64,000 nt of DNA from Draconibacterium aestuarii. Its GTDB lineage: Bacteria > Bacteroidota > Bacteroidia > Bacteroidales > Prolixibacteraceae. Location of the stretch: NCBI GenBank assembly GCA_026671195.1, contig JAPOHD010000020.1, positions 186,001-250,000 on the forward strand, given 5' to 3'. Shown piece by piece: positions 1 to 9,113 of this stretch; within the stretch, counting starts at the first letter, position 1, and each line of letters begins with the position of its first letter. Position numbers and translations under genes: made by a program. The notes under the pieces were generated by a model that saw nothing but the letters and a program-made list of their open reading frames with translations, was not told the DNA's origin and ran no database searches.

Positions 1-1276
1 TTAAATTGTCGATAGCATTGGTTAAATCTGTATAGTTAATTTGAGAAAGCCACCACCAGCTAAGCGAATGAAAGTTGATTTTTTGTTTTAGCCAATTATG
101 TTCTTTATTGAAGTTGTAAAGCATTTTTTGGGCGTCGGCAAAATCGCCGGTAAATTTTATTTCCCAGGGAAACTCTCCGCTTGCCTTTATTTGAATATTA
201 CTACCCGGTTCGACATACAAAGGAATGGTTGGTAAGGCAATGGTAGAACTGGTTTGACCAAATACCAAAAAAACAAGTCCGGCATGCTTCATTTCCGTTT
301 CAATATAAAAGGAATTATCTTCATCTAAAAATACTGTTTCCTGATACAGTTCAGTACCGTAAGGTTTACGCATATAGGCAAGTGTAACTTTTTTGTTTAA
401 TTGTGTTCCTACAGTCCCCGAAATGATTAATCGCGCGCCTTCTTTTTCGTCTATGTTGAGCAACTGTATTTTCTGTTCCTTAAAAACTATATCATAGTAA
501 TTACCATTAACCATCATCCGGTGCTTTGCTGAATCTATCTGAATTTGCTGATATTCTATCAAATATCGATCTTCGTTATTGATTGAATAATTGCGTTCAT
601 AAATCCCGGGCATTTTGTCCCACTGTCTGTTTGTTACTCTTAGAATTGGTTTCTTAAGATCCAGCTTCATATCGTATTCCTGCGGATCGAGTATTTCGCC
701 GTTGACCTGGAAAAGCGACTGAACAAGTTTGGTAATTGAAGGAATTGCAATGGTGTTAAAATCCTCGGTGCGGCGATCTTTTAAGGTTTTGGAAAATCCT
801 TTTTCGTCCAAAATCTTTCGAACTTTTAATAATATTTCAACCCGGTTATCCAGTTTTACTTCGCTGCTTGCTTCGTTAAATTCGTACGTGAAACTTATTC
901 CACACAGCAGGGTTTCGTAAAAATCTTTGTCTTTATTACTGCTACTATAAAAACCATCTTTAAATTCGGGGTATCTATAATCGCGAATCATATATGGTCT
1001 TTCCTGGGGTTTGCGGGCAGTATTTTCGGTGACAGAAACAAACAAGAGCTTCCTATTATTTGTCTTCGAAGTTTGGCAATCTATTTCTAAAATTTTAGTT
1101 TTTATAAATTCATTTAGTTTTTCACCACTTTGGGATTGCAGGTATGTCGATTCTTTAAACCTGTAAATGTATTTGTTACCAGACTGAGGCATCAAAAGGA
1201 AGTTGGAATCCTGAGCAAATAAACTGGTACCGAAAAAACAAAAAATTAAGATCGCAACTAGTACAATTGGTTTCAT
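1..1276 (-). CDS. Exported protein of unknown function, 3' end outside window
   Basis: An open frame runs from an ATG at 1276 to the left edge with no stop, about 425 residues. An in-frame ATG at 1282 is an equally possible start. The first 22 residues are a clear signal peptide (hydrophobic stretch followed by LFAQ), so the protein is periplasmic or outer-membrane associated. The middle part has no motif I recognise. The last visible region, about residues 285-400, reads like the beta-rich domain found ahead of the thioredoxin fold in Bacteroidota TlpA/ResA-like proteins (DUF4369-like; phrases such as ISGTVG, LYVEPGSNI and FTGDFADAQKM). A thioredoxin CxxC domain would then lie beyond the edge, but this is inference. 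The promoter side carries a GAAACGTTTC palindrome at 1372-1381. Confidence 0.7.
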   Translation of the reverse strand, partial: MKPIVLVAILIFCFFGTSLFAQDSNFLLMPQSGNKYIYRFKESTYLQSQSGEKLNEFIKTKILEIDCQTSKTNNRKLLFVSVTENTARKPQERPYMIRDYRYPEFKDGFYSSSNKDKDFYETLLCGISFTYEFNEASSEVKLDNRVEILLKVRKILDEKGFSKTLKDRRTEDFNTIAIPSITKLVQSLFQVNGEILDPQEYDMKLDLKKPILRVTNRQWDKMPGIYERNYSINNEDRYLIEYQQIQIDSAKHRMMVNGNYYDIVFKEQKIQLLNIDEKEGARLIISGTVGTQLNKKVTLAYMRKPYGTELYQETVFLDEDNSFYIETEMKHAGLVFLVFGQTSSTIALPTIPLYVEPGSNIQIKASGEFPWEIKFTGDFADAQKMLYNFNKEHNWLKQKINFHSLSWWWLSQINYTDLTNAIDNL

Positions 1277-1464
1277 AGCCATTGAAATTGTTTTACCCAA
1301 AATTGCCACGAATAATCGGAAATAAAAAGGGAGACTTATTTAATGGTTAAGTTCACTTATTAAACGGTTAGGAAACGTTTCAAACAGGACACACAGCATT
1401 ATTGACTAGTAAAACAGAGGTTATTTTGCCGGCTGTACAATCCTTTATTTTTTCCCTTTAAGAT

Positions 1465-1980
1465 CTATTTCTTCTGAAGCCGCTCCAAAACCAGCGGTGT
1501 AATATTCTCACTTTCGGGTGAAATATAAGCCACCGAACCCGTGCTGACATCTAAAATATAAGTGAATTTGTTGTAGCCTGCGATATTGGAAATTTCCTGG
1601 TTTATATTTTCATACACGGGGCGAATTAGTTCCATGTTTCGTTGCTGCAATTGCTGTTCGGCACTAGCTCTGAAACTTTGAATTTTCTGAGCCAATTCAA
1701 TCAACTCATTTTGTTTTGCCGTTTTAACAAAATCGGAATAACCTGTACTTTCTTCCTCAAAAGCTTTTAGCTTACTCTCATGTTCCGCAATCATATCGGC
1801 GTACACCTCTTCCATGTCTTTTGTTTCCTGTTCCACTACTGCTCTGATACTATCCATGGAAGGATGTTTTTGGGCTAATTCCTGAATATTGACATGACCG
1901 ATTTTTAAAATATTCTGGGCTTTAAGGTTAACTAACGTAGAAAACAGAAGGACGGTACTAAGTAAAATTTTGATCTTCAT
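1465..1980 (-). CDS. OmpH/Skp-family periplasmic chaperone-like protein
   Basis: 171 residues from the ATG at 1980. A longer frame begins with TTG at 2004, but the signal peptide starts naturally at this ATG (MKIKILLSTVLLF, cleavage near LKAQ). The mature part opens with the GHVNIQEL strand typical of OmpH/Skp. A long charged, glutamine- and glutamate-rich helical hairpin follows (about residues 40-115), then a short C-terminal beta segment. Skp-family proteins hold unfolded outer-membrane proteins in the periplasm. Bacteroidota encode several divergent copies, so the exact client is unknown. The gene stands alone, with more than 180 bp on each side. Confidence 0.75.
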   Translation of the reverse strand: MKIKILLSTVLLFSTLVNLKAQNILKIGHVNIQELAQKHPSMDSIRAVVEQETKDMEEVYADMIAEHESKLKAFEEESTGYSDFVKTAKQNELIELAQKIQSFRASAEQQLQQRNMELIRPVYENINQEISNIAGYNKFTYILDVSTGSVAYISPESENITPLVLERLQKK

Positions 1981-2207
1981 ATTATTTGATTTTAGTTTCT
2001 TCAAATTTCAAACAATAAGGCAATCAATTTATACAACAGATGTTAAATCACTCAGCTCTTGAAGTTAAGAAAACAAAACACCACAGCAGTTCAGGTTAAA
2101 TTATGTTTCATATCTAAAAAAACGTTCGCAAACCATCCGCGGATTCTTCCTTCCTGTCAGGAAAAATAACAGAATACACCAAAACGGGATTCCCTGAGTA
2201 CGTAAAC

Positions 2208-2231
2208 AAAAAAAGGACGGAAAAACCGCCC
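2208..2231 (-). terminator. Rho-independent terminator of the 2255-2965 gene
   Basis: On the minus strand GGGCGG and CCGTCC pair around a TTTTT loop (one G-U pair) and are followed by a run of seven T. It sits about 24 bp after the stop codon of the LolA-like gene. Confidence 0.7.
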
Positions 2232-2254
2232 TCTCAATAGTATCATTTTAACTC

Positions 2255-2965
2255 TTAATTTGCAGGTCGTTCAAAAACAGAGTCATCAATATTTTCATTT
2301 AATTTTATTTCATCCATTGTTGTCGTCATAGTACCCATTGGCATAACAGCCTCAATCTTCTTCGACATTTGAATACCTTCAATGTTCTGATACTCTACCA
2401 TTTTGGTTTCAATATCAACTGTTTGCCCCATAGCCTCAACTTTGGCAGTAACTTTATCAATAAGGTAGGTATCCGCGTTGATGTAATAATTTTTAACGGA
2501 GCCGTCTTTATTGGTAAGTTTAACCTGGTAAGCATCTTTCCCGTCGGCCTCAACTTTTCCAATTAGTTCTGCCGTATGGCCCTTTTTTGCGTAATTGTAC
2601 AGCTCGCCTTCCATATCGGCCTGACCAATGGCTTGTTTTAACTCGGCACCTTCCAGGTCCTTCACTCCGGCTCCAACCATTGGATTAATCATCCATCCTT
2701 TTGTACCATCGAAAGCACTGGTGGTTTTCTGTCCCATCACTTCCATATCAACCCTGAATTTATTGGGCTTTTTAATTTTCATATTCATGGGCATGTCCAT
2801 TCCCATCATACTCATTTTGGCCTTAATATCAAAGGTTTTTACATCAGCCATTTTATCATATCCAGTGGCTGCATAATGTTTCTCCAGCACTTTTTCCAGC
2901 GATTGTGCTTGTACTCCAACAAATGCAATTAGCATAAGGGTGGCTAAAATTAAGGTACGTTTCAT
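2255..2965 (-). CDS. LolA-like exported protein (outer membrane lipoprotein-sorting fold)
   Basis: 236 residues with a signal peptide (MKRTLILATLMLIAFVGVQAQ). The mature protein starts with a helix (SLEKVLEKHYAATGYDK) and continues with long amphipathic strands. These include KPNKFRVDMEVMGQK, the pattern of LolA/LolB-like or DUF4292-type proteins that sense or carry lipids. A repeated methionine-rich stretch, MSMMGMDMPMNMKI (residues about 51-64), is striking and could be a hydrophobic or metal-contacting patch. Function is inferred from fold resemblance only. It has its own terminator at 2208-2231 and appears monocistronic. Confidence 0.7.
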   Translation of the reverse strand: MKRTLILATLMLIAFVGVQAQSLEKVLEKHYAATGYDKMADVKTFDIKAKMSMMGMDMPMNMKIKKPNKFRVDMEVMGQKTTSAFDGTKGWMINPMVGAGVKDLEGAELKQAIGQADMEGELYNYAKKGHTAELIGKVEADGKDAYQVKLTNKDGSVKNYYINADTYLIDKVTAKVEAMGQTVDIETKMVEYQNIEGIQMSKKIEAVMPMGTMTTTMDEIKLNENIDDSVFERPAN

Positions 2966-3084
2966 TGTTTGATGTTTTTTTGTTTTTTAAGGTATTTGAA
3001 AAATATTCACAAATATTGGGTGTGAATTAATCTAATAAGTAAGCGTAATTTACAAAAATTACAGGTGAAACAACAAACAATATG

Positions 3085-3753
3085 TTAAAAATAGATTTCG
3101 GCCAAAATATTTTCAAATGAAACACCTCTTTCGATCAACAAATCGCGAACTTCAACTACCATTAAAGGTTTACCACAGATGTAGTATTTTATATCAGGAA
3201 GACGATCAATTTCTGTCAAATACTTCGTTACCCGGCCTGGAATAACACTGCATGATGACTCTCGCGAACAACACCGTACATAATTTTCACCCAAAGCCCA
3301 TTCCAGCTCATCTTCAAAATAGAACTGGTTTAAATACGCCACTCCATGAATCAGTTTTTTATTTTCTGGCGACCCCGAACGAACCATACTGTAAAAAGGA
3401 GCAATCCCGGTTCCGGTTGCAATCCACCAGGCAGGCTCGTCACCACCAACAAAACTGCCGTAAGGTTTCGACACAAGTAATTTATCGCCCGGAATCATAG
3501 CTCCCATTTTAGGCGTTAAAAACCCATCTTCTTTTATATTGAAGAGAATGAAAACTTCATTTTCCTGATTGCCACTGCAAATGCTGTAAATCCGTGGAGG
3601 ATGTTCACTGTCGACACCAATTTTAACTACCTGTCCCGGAAGAAATTCGAAATCTCGCTGAAAGGAAATTACATGAACACCAGGCGAAATCTCTTCGTTA
3701 CTTATAATAAGCTGTTCAAAAAGTGGTGGCTCTATTTTTCTTGAATGTACCAT
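3085..3753 (-). CDS. Ferredoxin-NADP(+) reductase-like flavoprotein
   Basis: 222 residues from the ATG at 3753; a TTG two codons upstream is possible but unnecessary. The FAD domain carries the RxYS motif (RIYS, residues 54-57). The NADP domain carries the glycine-rich ATGTGIAPF (about 112-120), later YICGKP, and ends in the aromatic tail IYF as expected for bacterial Fpr-type reductases. It should pass electrons between NADPH and a ferredoxin or flavodoxin in the cytoplasm. It follows the PHP gene by 9 bp and is probably co-transcribed with it. No redox partner is encoded nearby. Confidence 0.85.
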   Translation of the reverse strand: MVHSRKIEPPLFEQLIISNEEISPGVHVISFQRDFEFLPGQVVKIGVDSEHPPRIYSICSGNQENEVFILFNIKEDGFLTPKMGAMIPGDKLLVSKPYGSFVGGDEPAWWIATGTGIAPFYSMVRSGSPENKKLIHGVAYLNQFYFEDELEWALGENYVRCCSRESSCSVIPGRVTKYLTEIDRLPDIKYYICGKPLMVVEVRDLLIERGVSFENILAEIYF

Positions 3754-3762
3754 CGCCAAAAC

Positions 3763-4869
3763 CTAATTATTCCGGAACGAAAAAGTAACCAGTATATTTT
3801 CAGTCGAATCGGTAAACATATTTTTCACCCGGTAATACACATCAATATTTTGTGCATCATTTATTTCTTCAGAATTTCCGCTGAGAGCCAACGGAGTAAC
3901 ATGATGTGCCTTAAGTGTAATTGTCTCCGGGGCATCAAAACCAACTCCGGGTTGTACCAACTCAAGTTCATAGTCAACATCTGAATTGTTTTTAATATTT
4001 ACTACCTTGTTTTCTTTGTTTGTAAGTTTTAATGCAGCTTTTTTAAAGTCCAGCGAACCAAAAAACAAGGGTTCCAAAACTGACGACTGCCCCATAAGCG
4101 TATTTCCGAAATAAACCGCAGTTCTCCTTTTAAATAAAGCTTCTTTTATCCCACCCAGAGTGCGGCTTTTGGCAAAAACAAGCGTCATTGGCCGGTGTTC
4201 ATCCTCTTTGGTAAGCATTGGTGCATGTACATCGGAGTTTGCAAACACAGTCAGTTTTTTTTCGTTTGCCCAATCCAGTGCTTCAGGATAATAACTGCTG
4301 TGATTATATACCTCAATTCCATGCAGCATATCACTTTTTAAAAGTGCAGAATGCTCATCCCACCAGAGCGTTGTATCCGGTTGTTGCGCCTTCCATCCCG
4401 GATGGTTCCACAAAATAAAAGCTCCCTGGTCGCGTGCTTCTTTTATGGCATCGTTTACATCTTCCCGTTCCAGAAAATTGGCATTGTTTATAAACAAAGC
4501 ATTTAGATGACCGGGAGGCATAGCCCGGGTAATTTCAGCTCCGCGAACCAACAAGATATCCAGTTGTTTCGAAAGTGGTTCAGCAATTTCGTACGAGCGG
4601 TTATGATCGGCAACAATGTCTTTCGAATGAGGTCTGTATTCAATATGGTCTGTAATCGCAATCGCATCCAAACCTTCTTCCCATGCCTCCTGAACACGTA
4701 TTGTTGGCCAAACCGTTCCATCCGAAAAAACGGTATGTATATGAAAATCACACTTTAAAGTAATGTATCCACTAATATCCGGAAGATTAATAACCTTTCG
4801 TGACTGGGCGTCGACGCCTTGCAAAACAAAAAACAAAAACAGAAAAAACAATAACTTTCTTACAATCAT
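3763..4869 (-). CDS. Exported PHP-domain phosphoesterase-like protein
   Basis: 368 residues from the ATG at 4869. The frame extends to a TTG at 4926, but that would put 19 residues ahead of an obvious signal peptide (MIVRKLLFFLFLFF...DAQ). PHP metal ligands are visible: HIH (H43, H45), D50, ITDH (D74, H75), the HPGW block and NSDVH. PHP proteins hydrolyse phosphoesters using two or three metals. The C-terminal 100 residues form a beta-sandwich-like extension. The predicted location is the periplasm and the substrate is unknown. It is divergent from the ROK regulator at 5065 and lies directly upstream of the reductase. Confidence 0.8.
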   Translation of the reverse strand: MIVRKLLFFLFLFFVLQGVDAQSRKVINLPDISGYITLKCDFHIHTVFSDGTVWPTIRVQEAWEEGLDAIAITDHIEYRPHSKDIVADHNRSYEIAEPLSKQLDILLVRGAEITRAMPPGHLNALFINNANFLEREDVNDAIKEARDQGAFILWNHPGWKAQQPDTTLWWDEHSALLKSDMLHGIEVYNHSSYYPEALDWANEKKLTVFANSDVHAPMLTKEDEHRPMTLVFAKSRTLGGIKEALFKRRTAVYFGNTLMGQSSVLEPLFFGSLDFKKAALKLTNKENKVVNIKNNSDVDYELELVQPGVGFDAPETITLKAHHVTPLALSGNSEEINDAQNIDVYYRVKNMFTDSTENILVTFSFRNN

Positions 4870-5064
4870 GATAAAAAGAATTTCATATTTAATTCGACCA
4901 TAAATATCTTGGAAATTAATCAACAATGAAAAATAATTGTATTAATTTTTGTATAGTTTATAAATGAATCGTTAATTTTAAGTGAACAATGCCCCTCTTT
5001 TTAATTTATTTAAAAAGAAACTTGTTTGATATATAAATTATTCTGATTTTTGTACTTATTGATT

Positions 5065-6279
5065 ATGGAAAAACTATTTAGAAATCCGGGAAACCAAAGC
5101 CAGGCAGTTGAACTAAAAAAAACAGCCCACAAAAAACACATTTTAAGGTCGATATACTTTAATGGCCCTCTGTCGAACTCAGAGTTGGCAAAATCGATAA
5201 AACTTAGTACTCCAAAAATTAACAGTCTCTTAGTTGAATTAATCGACGACGGTTTGGTAGAAGAACTGGGAAGAGGAGATTCGAGTGGAGGCAGAAGACC
5301 AAACATTTATGGATTAGTTGAAGATGGTTTTTATGTAGTTGGAATTACCATAAACGTTACCCGCACCATTATTTCAATTTTTAACAGCTGCAATAAAGAA
5401 GTGAGTGGACCTCACTACTTCCCAATCAAAATGCAGTCCGACATTGAAATTTTCAGGCAGGTAAATCAGAAACTGGAAGAAGTTGTTCGGGCAAGCAACA
5501 TAGCACCCGAAAAAATATTAGTGGCCGGAATTGAGCTTCCGGGGCTTATCAATCAAAAAGAAGGTATTAACAAGACCTATTTCCCCGAAGTGAACAACCT
5601 GTTTGCCGAACTGAAAAAGATTTTTGGTATACCCGTATTTTTTAACCACGACTCAAAAGTACGCACCTTTGCCGAGCAACATTTTGGTTTGGCAAAAGGC
5701 AAAAAAAATGTACTTATGCTACAGGTCGACTGGGGTTTAGGACTTGGTATTATAGTAAACGGTCAACTGTACGCCGGGAAATCGGGTTTCTCGGGAGAGT
5801 TTGGACACTTACCACTTGCCGACAACGGTGTATTGTGCGTTTGCGGAAAACAAGGCTGTTTAGAAACTATTGTTTCAGCCAACGCAATTGCAAGGCAGGC
5901 ACGAGAAGGAATAAAAAACGGAAGTTCCTCGTTAATAAAAGAACTGGTAAACGATGATTTAGACAAAATTACTATTTCATCAGTAATAGAAGCTGCTAAT
6001 TCAGGCGACCAATTTGCCATCTCATTATTCTCAAAAGTGGGAGAATGGTTAGGCAGAGGAATAGCTTATCTGATTCAAATTTTTAATCCTGAGCTGATAA
6101 TAATTGGTGGTCAGGTTGCTGTAGCCAACCAGTTTATATTAGCCCCAATACAACAAGCCATTCATACTTTTAGCAACCGCGACATTAGTAACGAAACCGA
6201 GATCAGGTTCTCAGAACTTGGCCCTAAGGCAGGAACAATGGGCGCCGCAGCTTATGCATTAGAGAGAATTTCAAAATAA
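5065..6279 (+). CDS. ROK-family transcriptional repressor (NagC/Mlc type)
   Basis: 404 residues from the ATG at 5065; an in-frame TTG at 5050 is less likely. An N-terminal winged helix-turn-helix (about residues 24-68) precedes a complete ROK domain. The zinc site of ROK proteins is present: H248 followed by C258, C260 and C265 in CVCGKQGCLE. The usual kinase Asp region reads NHDSKV. ROK repressors of this build release DNA on binding a sugar or amino sugar phosphate. It ends 6 bp before the NagB-like fusion gene, so the two form an operon. The natural inference is control of amino-sugar catabolism. Confidence 0.85.
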   Translation: MEKLFRNPGNQSQAVELKKTAHKKHILRSIYFNGPLSNSELAKSIKLSTPKINSLLVELIDDGLVEELGRGDSSGGRRPNIYGLVEDGFYVVGITINVTRTIISIFNSCNKEVSGPHYFPIKMQSDIEIFRQVNQKLEEVVRASNIAPEKILVAGIELPGLINQKEGINKTYFPEVNNLFAELKKIFGIPVFFNHDSKVRTFAEQHFGLAKGKKNVLMLQVDWGLGLGIIVNGQLYAGKSGFSGEFGHLPLADNGVLCVCGKQGCLETIVSANAIARQAREGIKNGSSSLIKELVNDDLDKITISSVIEAANSGDQFAISLFSKVGEWLGRGIAYLIQIFNPELIIIGGQVAVANQFILAPIQQAIHTFSNRDISNETEIRFSELGPKAGTMGAAAYALERISK

Positions 6280-6285
6280 AAATAA

Positions 6286-8592
6286 ATGAAACCGAATTTT
6301 ACCAAGGTTGAAGAAGCATTTTTTCAGGAAACGAATGCCAAAGAAATTTCAACCCGTATCCCGTATATCACTACTGAAAGTTTTCCAAAACTTGGATTAC
6401 TTTCAGCATTAAGTTTTTTAGAATGGGTAAGCGATAATCCCAAAGGTGTGGTTAGTCTTCCAACCGGAAAAACAGCACAATATTTTCTCAATTTTACACA
6501 TTTGTTACTCGAAAACTGGAACAATAAAAAAGGAAAAGACTTACTTGAGAAATATGGCTTGGCTGGATTAAAGAAGCCCGAATTAAACGAACTTACTTTC
6601 GTTCAAATGGGTGAATTCTTCCCCATCGATCCAAAGCAACACAACAGTTTGTATCATATTGCCGTACAACAATATATTGCCGAACTCGGTTTAAACAAAG
6701 AAAAAGCTTTGCTTATTAATTCGGAAGAAATTGAGCTTGCCGAAGGAAAACATTTTACAGAAATCTTTCCCGACTATAAAATCGATTTAACCTTACGTTA
6801 CAGGGAAGCTAAAACGCACCTGGAGCAACTTCAACAGGAATCGATATTTAAAGTTGATAACTGGTGCACAGCCTATGAAGATAAGATCAGGGAAAAAGGA
6901 GGAATTGGGTTCTTCCTCGGGGGAATTGGTCCTGACGGACACATCGCATTTAATACGCGTGGTTCCGACCACTTTTCAACTACCCGCTTAACAAAAACAA
7001 ATTTCGAAACACAGGCAATTACCGCAGCCGATCTGGGAGGAATTGAAGTTTCGCGAAATCGATTAGTAATTACAATTGGCCTGGGCACACTAGGATATAA
7101 TCCGAACAACAAAGCAATTATATACGCAGCCGGTGAAGCAATTGCCGATGTAATTAAAAATTCGCTTGAATTCGAGCAATCGGTTAATTACCCTGCAACA
7201 TCGTTACAAAAACTTAAAAATGCACGTTTCTATTTAACCGAAGGAGCTGCTGTTAAACTGGAAGACAGCGTGGACTGCTACTACAATTGTGGCCCGTGGA
7301 ACCACCAGAAAACGGAAAGAGCGGTAATGGAACTCTGCCAAAAAATCAACAAATTCGGTCCGAAACTGGAACTTGAGGATTTAAAAGCAGATAAATACTG
7401 TAGCATGATTCCGGACTTGAATGAAAATACAGTTCAGTCGGTTATCGATTCCATTCTTGTTAAATTGAAGAAGGGAATGGAAAAGGAAACAAATCAGGTA
7501 TTTTACCACACGGGGCCACACCACGACGATATAATGCTGGGAATTATGCCAACTACCAATCGTCAGTCGCGCGATGCCAGTAACGAATTGCATTTCTCTG
7601 TGCTCACGTCAGGGTTCACTGCAGTAACAAACACGTTTTTGTACGACCTGTTGATTGATACAAAAGACCTGCTTAACCACAACAAAATTGAAATGGTTAA
7701 TTTCCCCGACTTTTTCAAAGATGGTTATAAATACAAATGGGACAAAGATATTTACCATTACCTCGACAACATTGCTGCCCAGGACGCTGAAGAAAAACGC
7801 CGTGGTGTTTGCCACCGTTTAATTCGGGCTCTTGTTTCTATCTGGAAAATTAACACCCAGGATGAACTCAGAGAAACCATTTATGAAATTCTAACCATTC
7901 TGAAAAACAGTTACGACGGTGGTAAAAATCCTTCGAAAGTTCAACGTTTGAAAGGAATGATTCGTGAATTTGAAGAAGAACTGGTGTGGGCGCACTACGG
8001 AATTATGGTGAAAAATGTGCATCACCTGCGCCTGGGTTTTTATTCAGGTGAATCGAACTACGAAAAAGATGTGCTACCCATTCTTGAAGATTTCAGAAAA
8101 TACAAACCAACGGTAATAAGTTTAGCTATGGATCCACAAGGCAGTGGTCCTGACACACACTACAAAGTGTTACAAGCCATTGCAAAAGCCGTTGATGCGT
8201 GGAACAAAGAAGAGGATTTAAGCAATTTGCGTATTGTTGGTTATCGAAATGTATGGTTCAAATACAATCCATGGGATGTGGAAGTTATTGTTCCCGTTTC
8301 GTTAAACTCGCTGGCAACACTCGACAAATCGTTTACCGAATGCTACATTACACAGGTAAATGCTTCGTTCCCGAGTTACCAACTCGATGGTAAATTTAGT
8401 GCATTAACACAACAGGTTTGGTTCGAGCAGCACAAACAAATTCAATTGCTGTTAGGTAAAAATTTCTTTTACCAAAACGAATCGCCACTTTTGAGAGCTA
8501 CACATGGTGCAATTTACCACCGCGAACTAAGTGTTGAGCAGTTTTTAGAGGAATCCTTTAAACTTGAAAAAGCAATGGCAGGTATTTTATAA
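6286..8592 (+). CDS. NagB-like plus PIG-L/LmbE-like fusion protein
   Basis: 768 residues. The N-terminal half (about 1-370) is a glucosamine-6-phosphate deaminase fold with [12 protein letters not shown] at 212-223. The C-terminal half begins with FYHTGPHHDDIMLG (406-419), a variant of the HPDD zinc motif of PIG-L/LmbE deacetylases. Long Bacteroidota proteins of this type are usually annotated as glucosamine-6-phosphate deaminase. Compared with the true NagB at 11278, D141 and H143 are retained here (D217, H219). The D72 position is Gly (QMGEF, G109) and the E148 position is Thr (FNTRGS, T224). Deaminase activity is therefore doubtful, and a deacetylase or other amino-sugar phosphate role is possible. 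It is co-transcribed with the upstream ROK repressor and followed by a terminator. Confidence 0.8.
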   Translation: MKPNFTKVEEAFFQETNAKEISTRIPYITTESFPKLGLLSALSFLEWVSDNPKGVVSLPTGKTAQYFLNFTHLLLENWNNKKGKDLLEKYGLAGLKKPELNELTFVQMGEFFPIDPKQHNSLYHIAVQQYIAELGLNKEKALLINSEEIELAEGKHFTEIFPDYKIDLTLRYREAKTHLEQLQQESIFKVDNWCTAYEDKIREKGGIGFFLGGIGPDGHIAFNTRGSDHFSTTRLTKTNFETQAITAADLGGIEVSRNRLVITIGLGTLGYNPNNKAIIYAAGEAIADVIKNSLEFEQSVNYPATSLQKLKNARFYLTEGAAVKLEDSVDCYYNCGPWNHQKTERAVMELCQKINKFGPKLELEDLKADKYCSMIPDLNENTVQSVIDSILVKLKKGMEKETNQVFYHTGPHHDDIMLGIMPTTNRQSRDASNELHFSVLTSGFTAVTNTFLYDLLIDTKDLLNHNKIEMVNFPDFFKDGYKYKWDKDIYHYLDNIAAQDAEEKRRGVCHRLIRALVSIWKINTQDELRETIYEILTILKNSYDGGKNPSKVQRLKGMIREFEEELVWAHYGIMVKNVHHLRLGFYSGESNYEKDVLPILEDFRKYKPTVISLAMDPQGSGPDTHYKVLQAIAKAVDAWNKEEDLSNLRIVGYRNVWFKYNPWDVEVIVPVSLNSLATLDKSFTECYITQVNASFPSYQLDGKFSALTQQVWFEQHKQIQLLLGKNFFYQNESPLLRATHGAIYHRELSVEQFLEESFKLEKAMAGIL

Positions 8593-8616
8593 CGAAGAAA
8601 AATAAAAATATTTCAT

Positions 8617-8648
8617 AGCCGGAATGCAAAAATGCATCCCGGCTTTTT
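8617..8648 (+). terminator. Rho-independent terminator after the NagB-like fusion gene
   Basis: A 12-position stem (AGCCGGAATGCA with TGCATCCCGGCT, one mismatch) with a four-base loop and a TTTTT tail starts 25 bp after the stop codon. It separates the ROK/fusion operon from the ACP operon. Confidence 0.85.
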
Positions 8649-8838
8649 AACAAAATTCAGTTACTAAAGATATTTTATATTAACTGCTTGTTAAGCATTC
8701 CTCTTATTGTAACATTAATGTCGTTTCATCGTTATAGAAATTTGTAAACCTTTTAAAAAAACAATAATTTTAATAAGCCATCCACATCTAGAAGATATTT
8801 TTTAAAACTATTGATTTCGTTGCAAATAAAATAATCTT

Positions 8839-9078
8839 ATGAACCAAGAAGAAGTTAAACATCGAATTAAGAAAGTAGTTGCAAGTGTTCTAAAACTGGA
8901 CATGTCGGAAATAACCGATAATGCTAATTTTATTTTCGACCTGGGAGCTGATTCAATGCAAAGCATGCTTCTCATTGCAGCCTTCGAGGAAGAATTTGAA
9001 ATAGAAATGGATGTGGACAAAGCCCAGGAAGTACAAACAATAAGCGGAGCTGTTGAATTTATTTCAAGCTATCTTTAA
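8839..9078 (+). CDS. Acyl carrier protein
   Basis: 79 residues, the normal size for ACP, with the phosphopantetheine attachment motif LGADSMQSM; the Ser is S39. The usual DSL is DSM here. No ketosynthase or other fatty acid gene is adjacent. The next gene, 35 bp downstream, is an ADP-forming acyl-CoA synthetase, and NagB follows. This may therefore be a specialised carrier rather than the housekeeping fatty acid synthesis ACP. The family call is firm; the partner enzyme is not known from this sequence. Confidence 0.85.
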   Translation: MNQEEVKHRIKKVVASVLKLDMSEITDNANFIFDLGADSMQSMLLIAAFEEEFEIEMDVDKAQEVQTISGAVEFISSYL

Positions 9079-9113
9079 TAAACGTATCTGTTTAAACTAA
9101 TTACCTATCCAAA

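Noticed and set aside
729-920. Small plus-strand open frame
   Set aside because: It lies antisense inside the partial exported-protein gene, has no ribosome site and no family resemblance. It is a shadow frame.
3055-3072. GTAATTT/AAATTAC hairpin between the LolA-like gene and the reductase
   Set aside because: It has almost no G/C pairs and no clear T tract, so it is not convincing as a terminator or operator.
5065-6279. Sugar kinase function for the ROK protein
   Set aside because: An N-terminal winged helix-turn-helix is present and the usual TND kinase Asp context is altered to NHD, so it is called a repressor.
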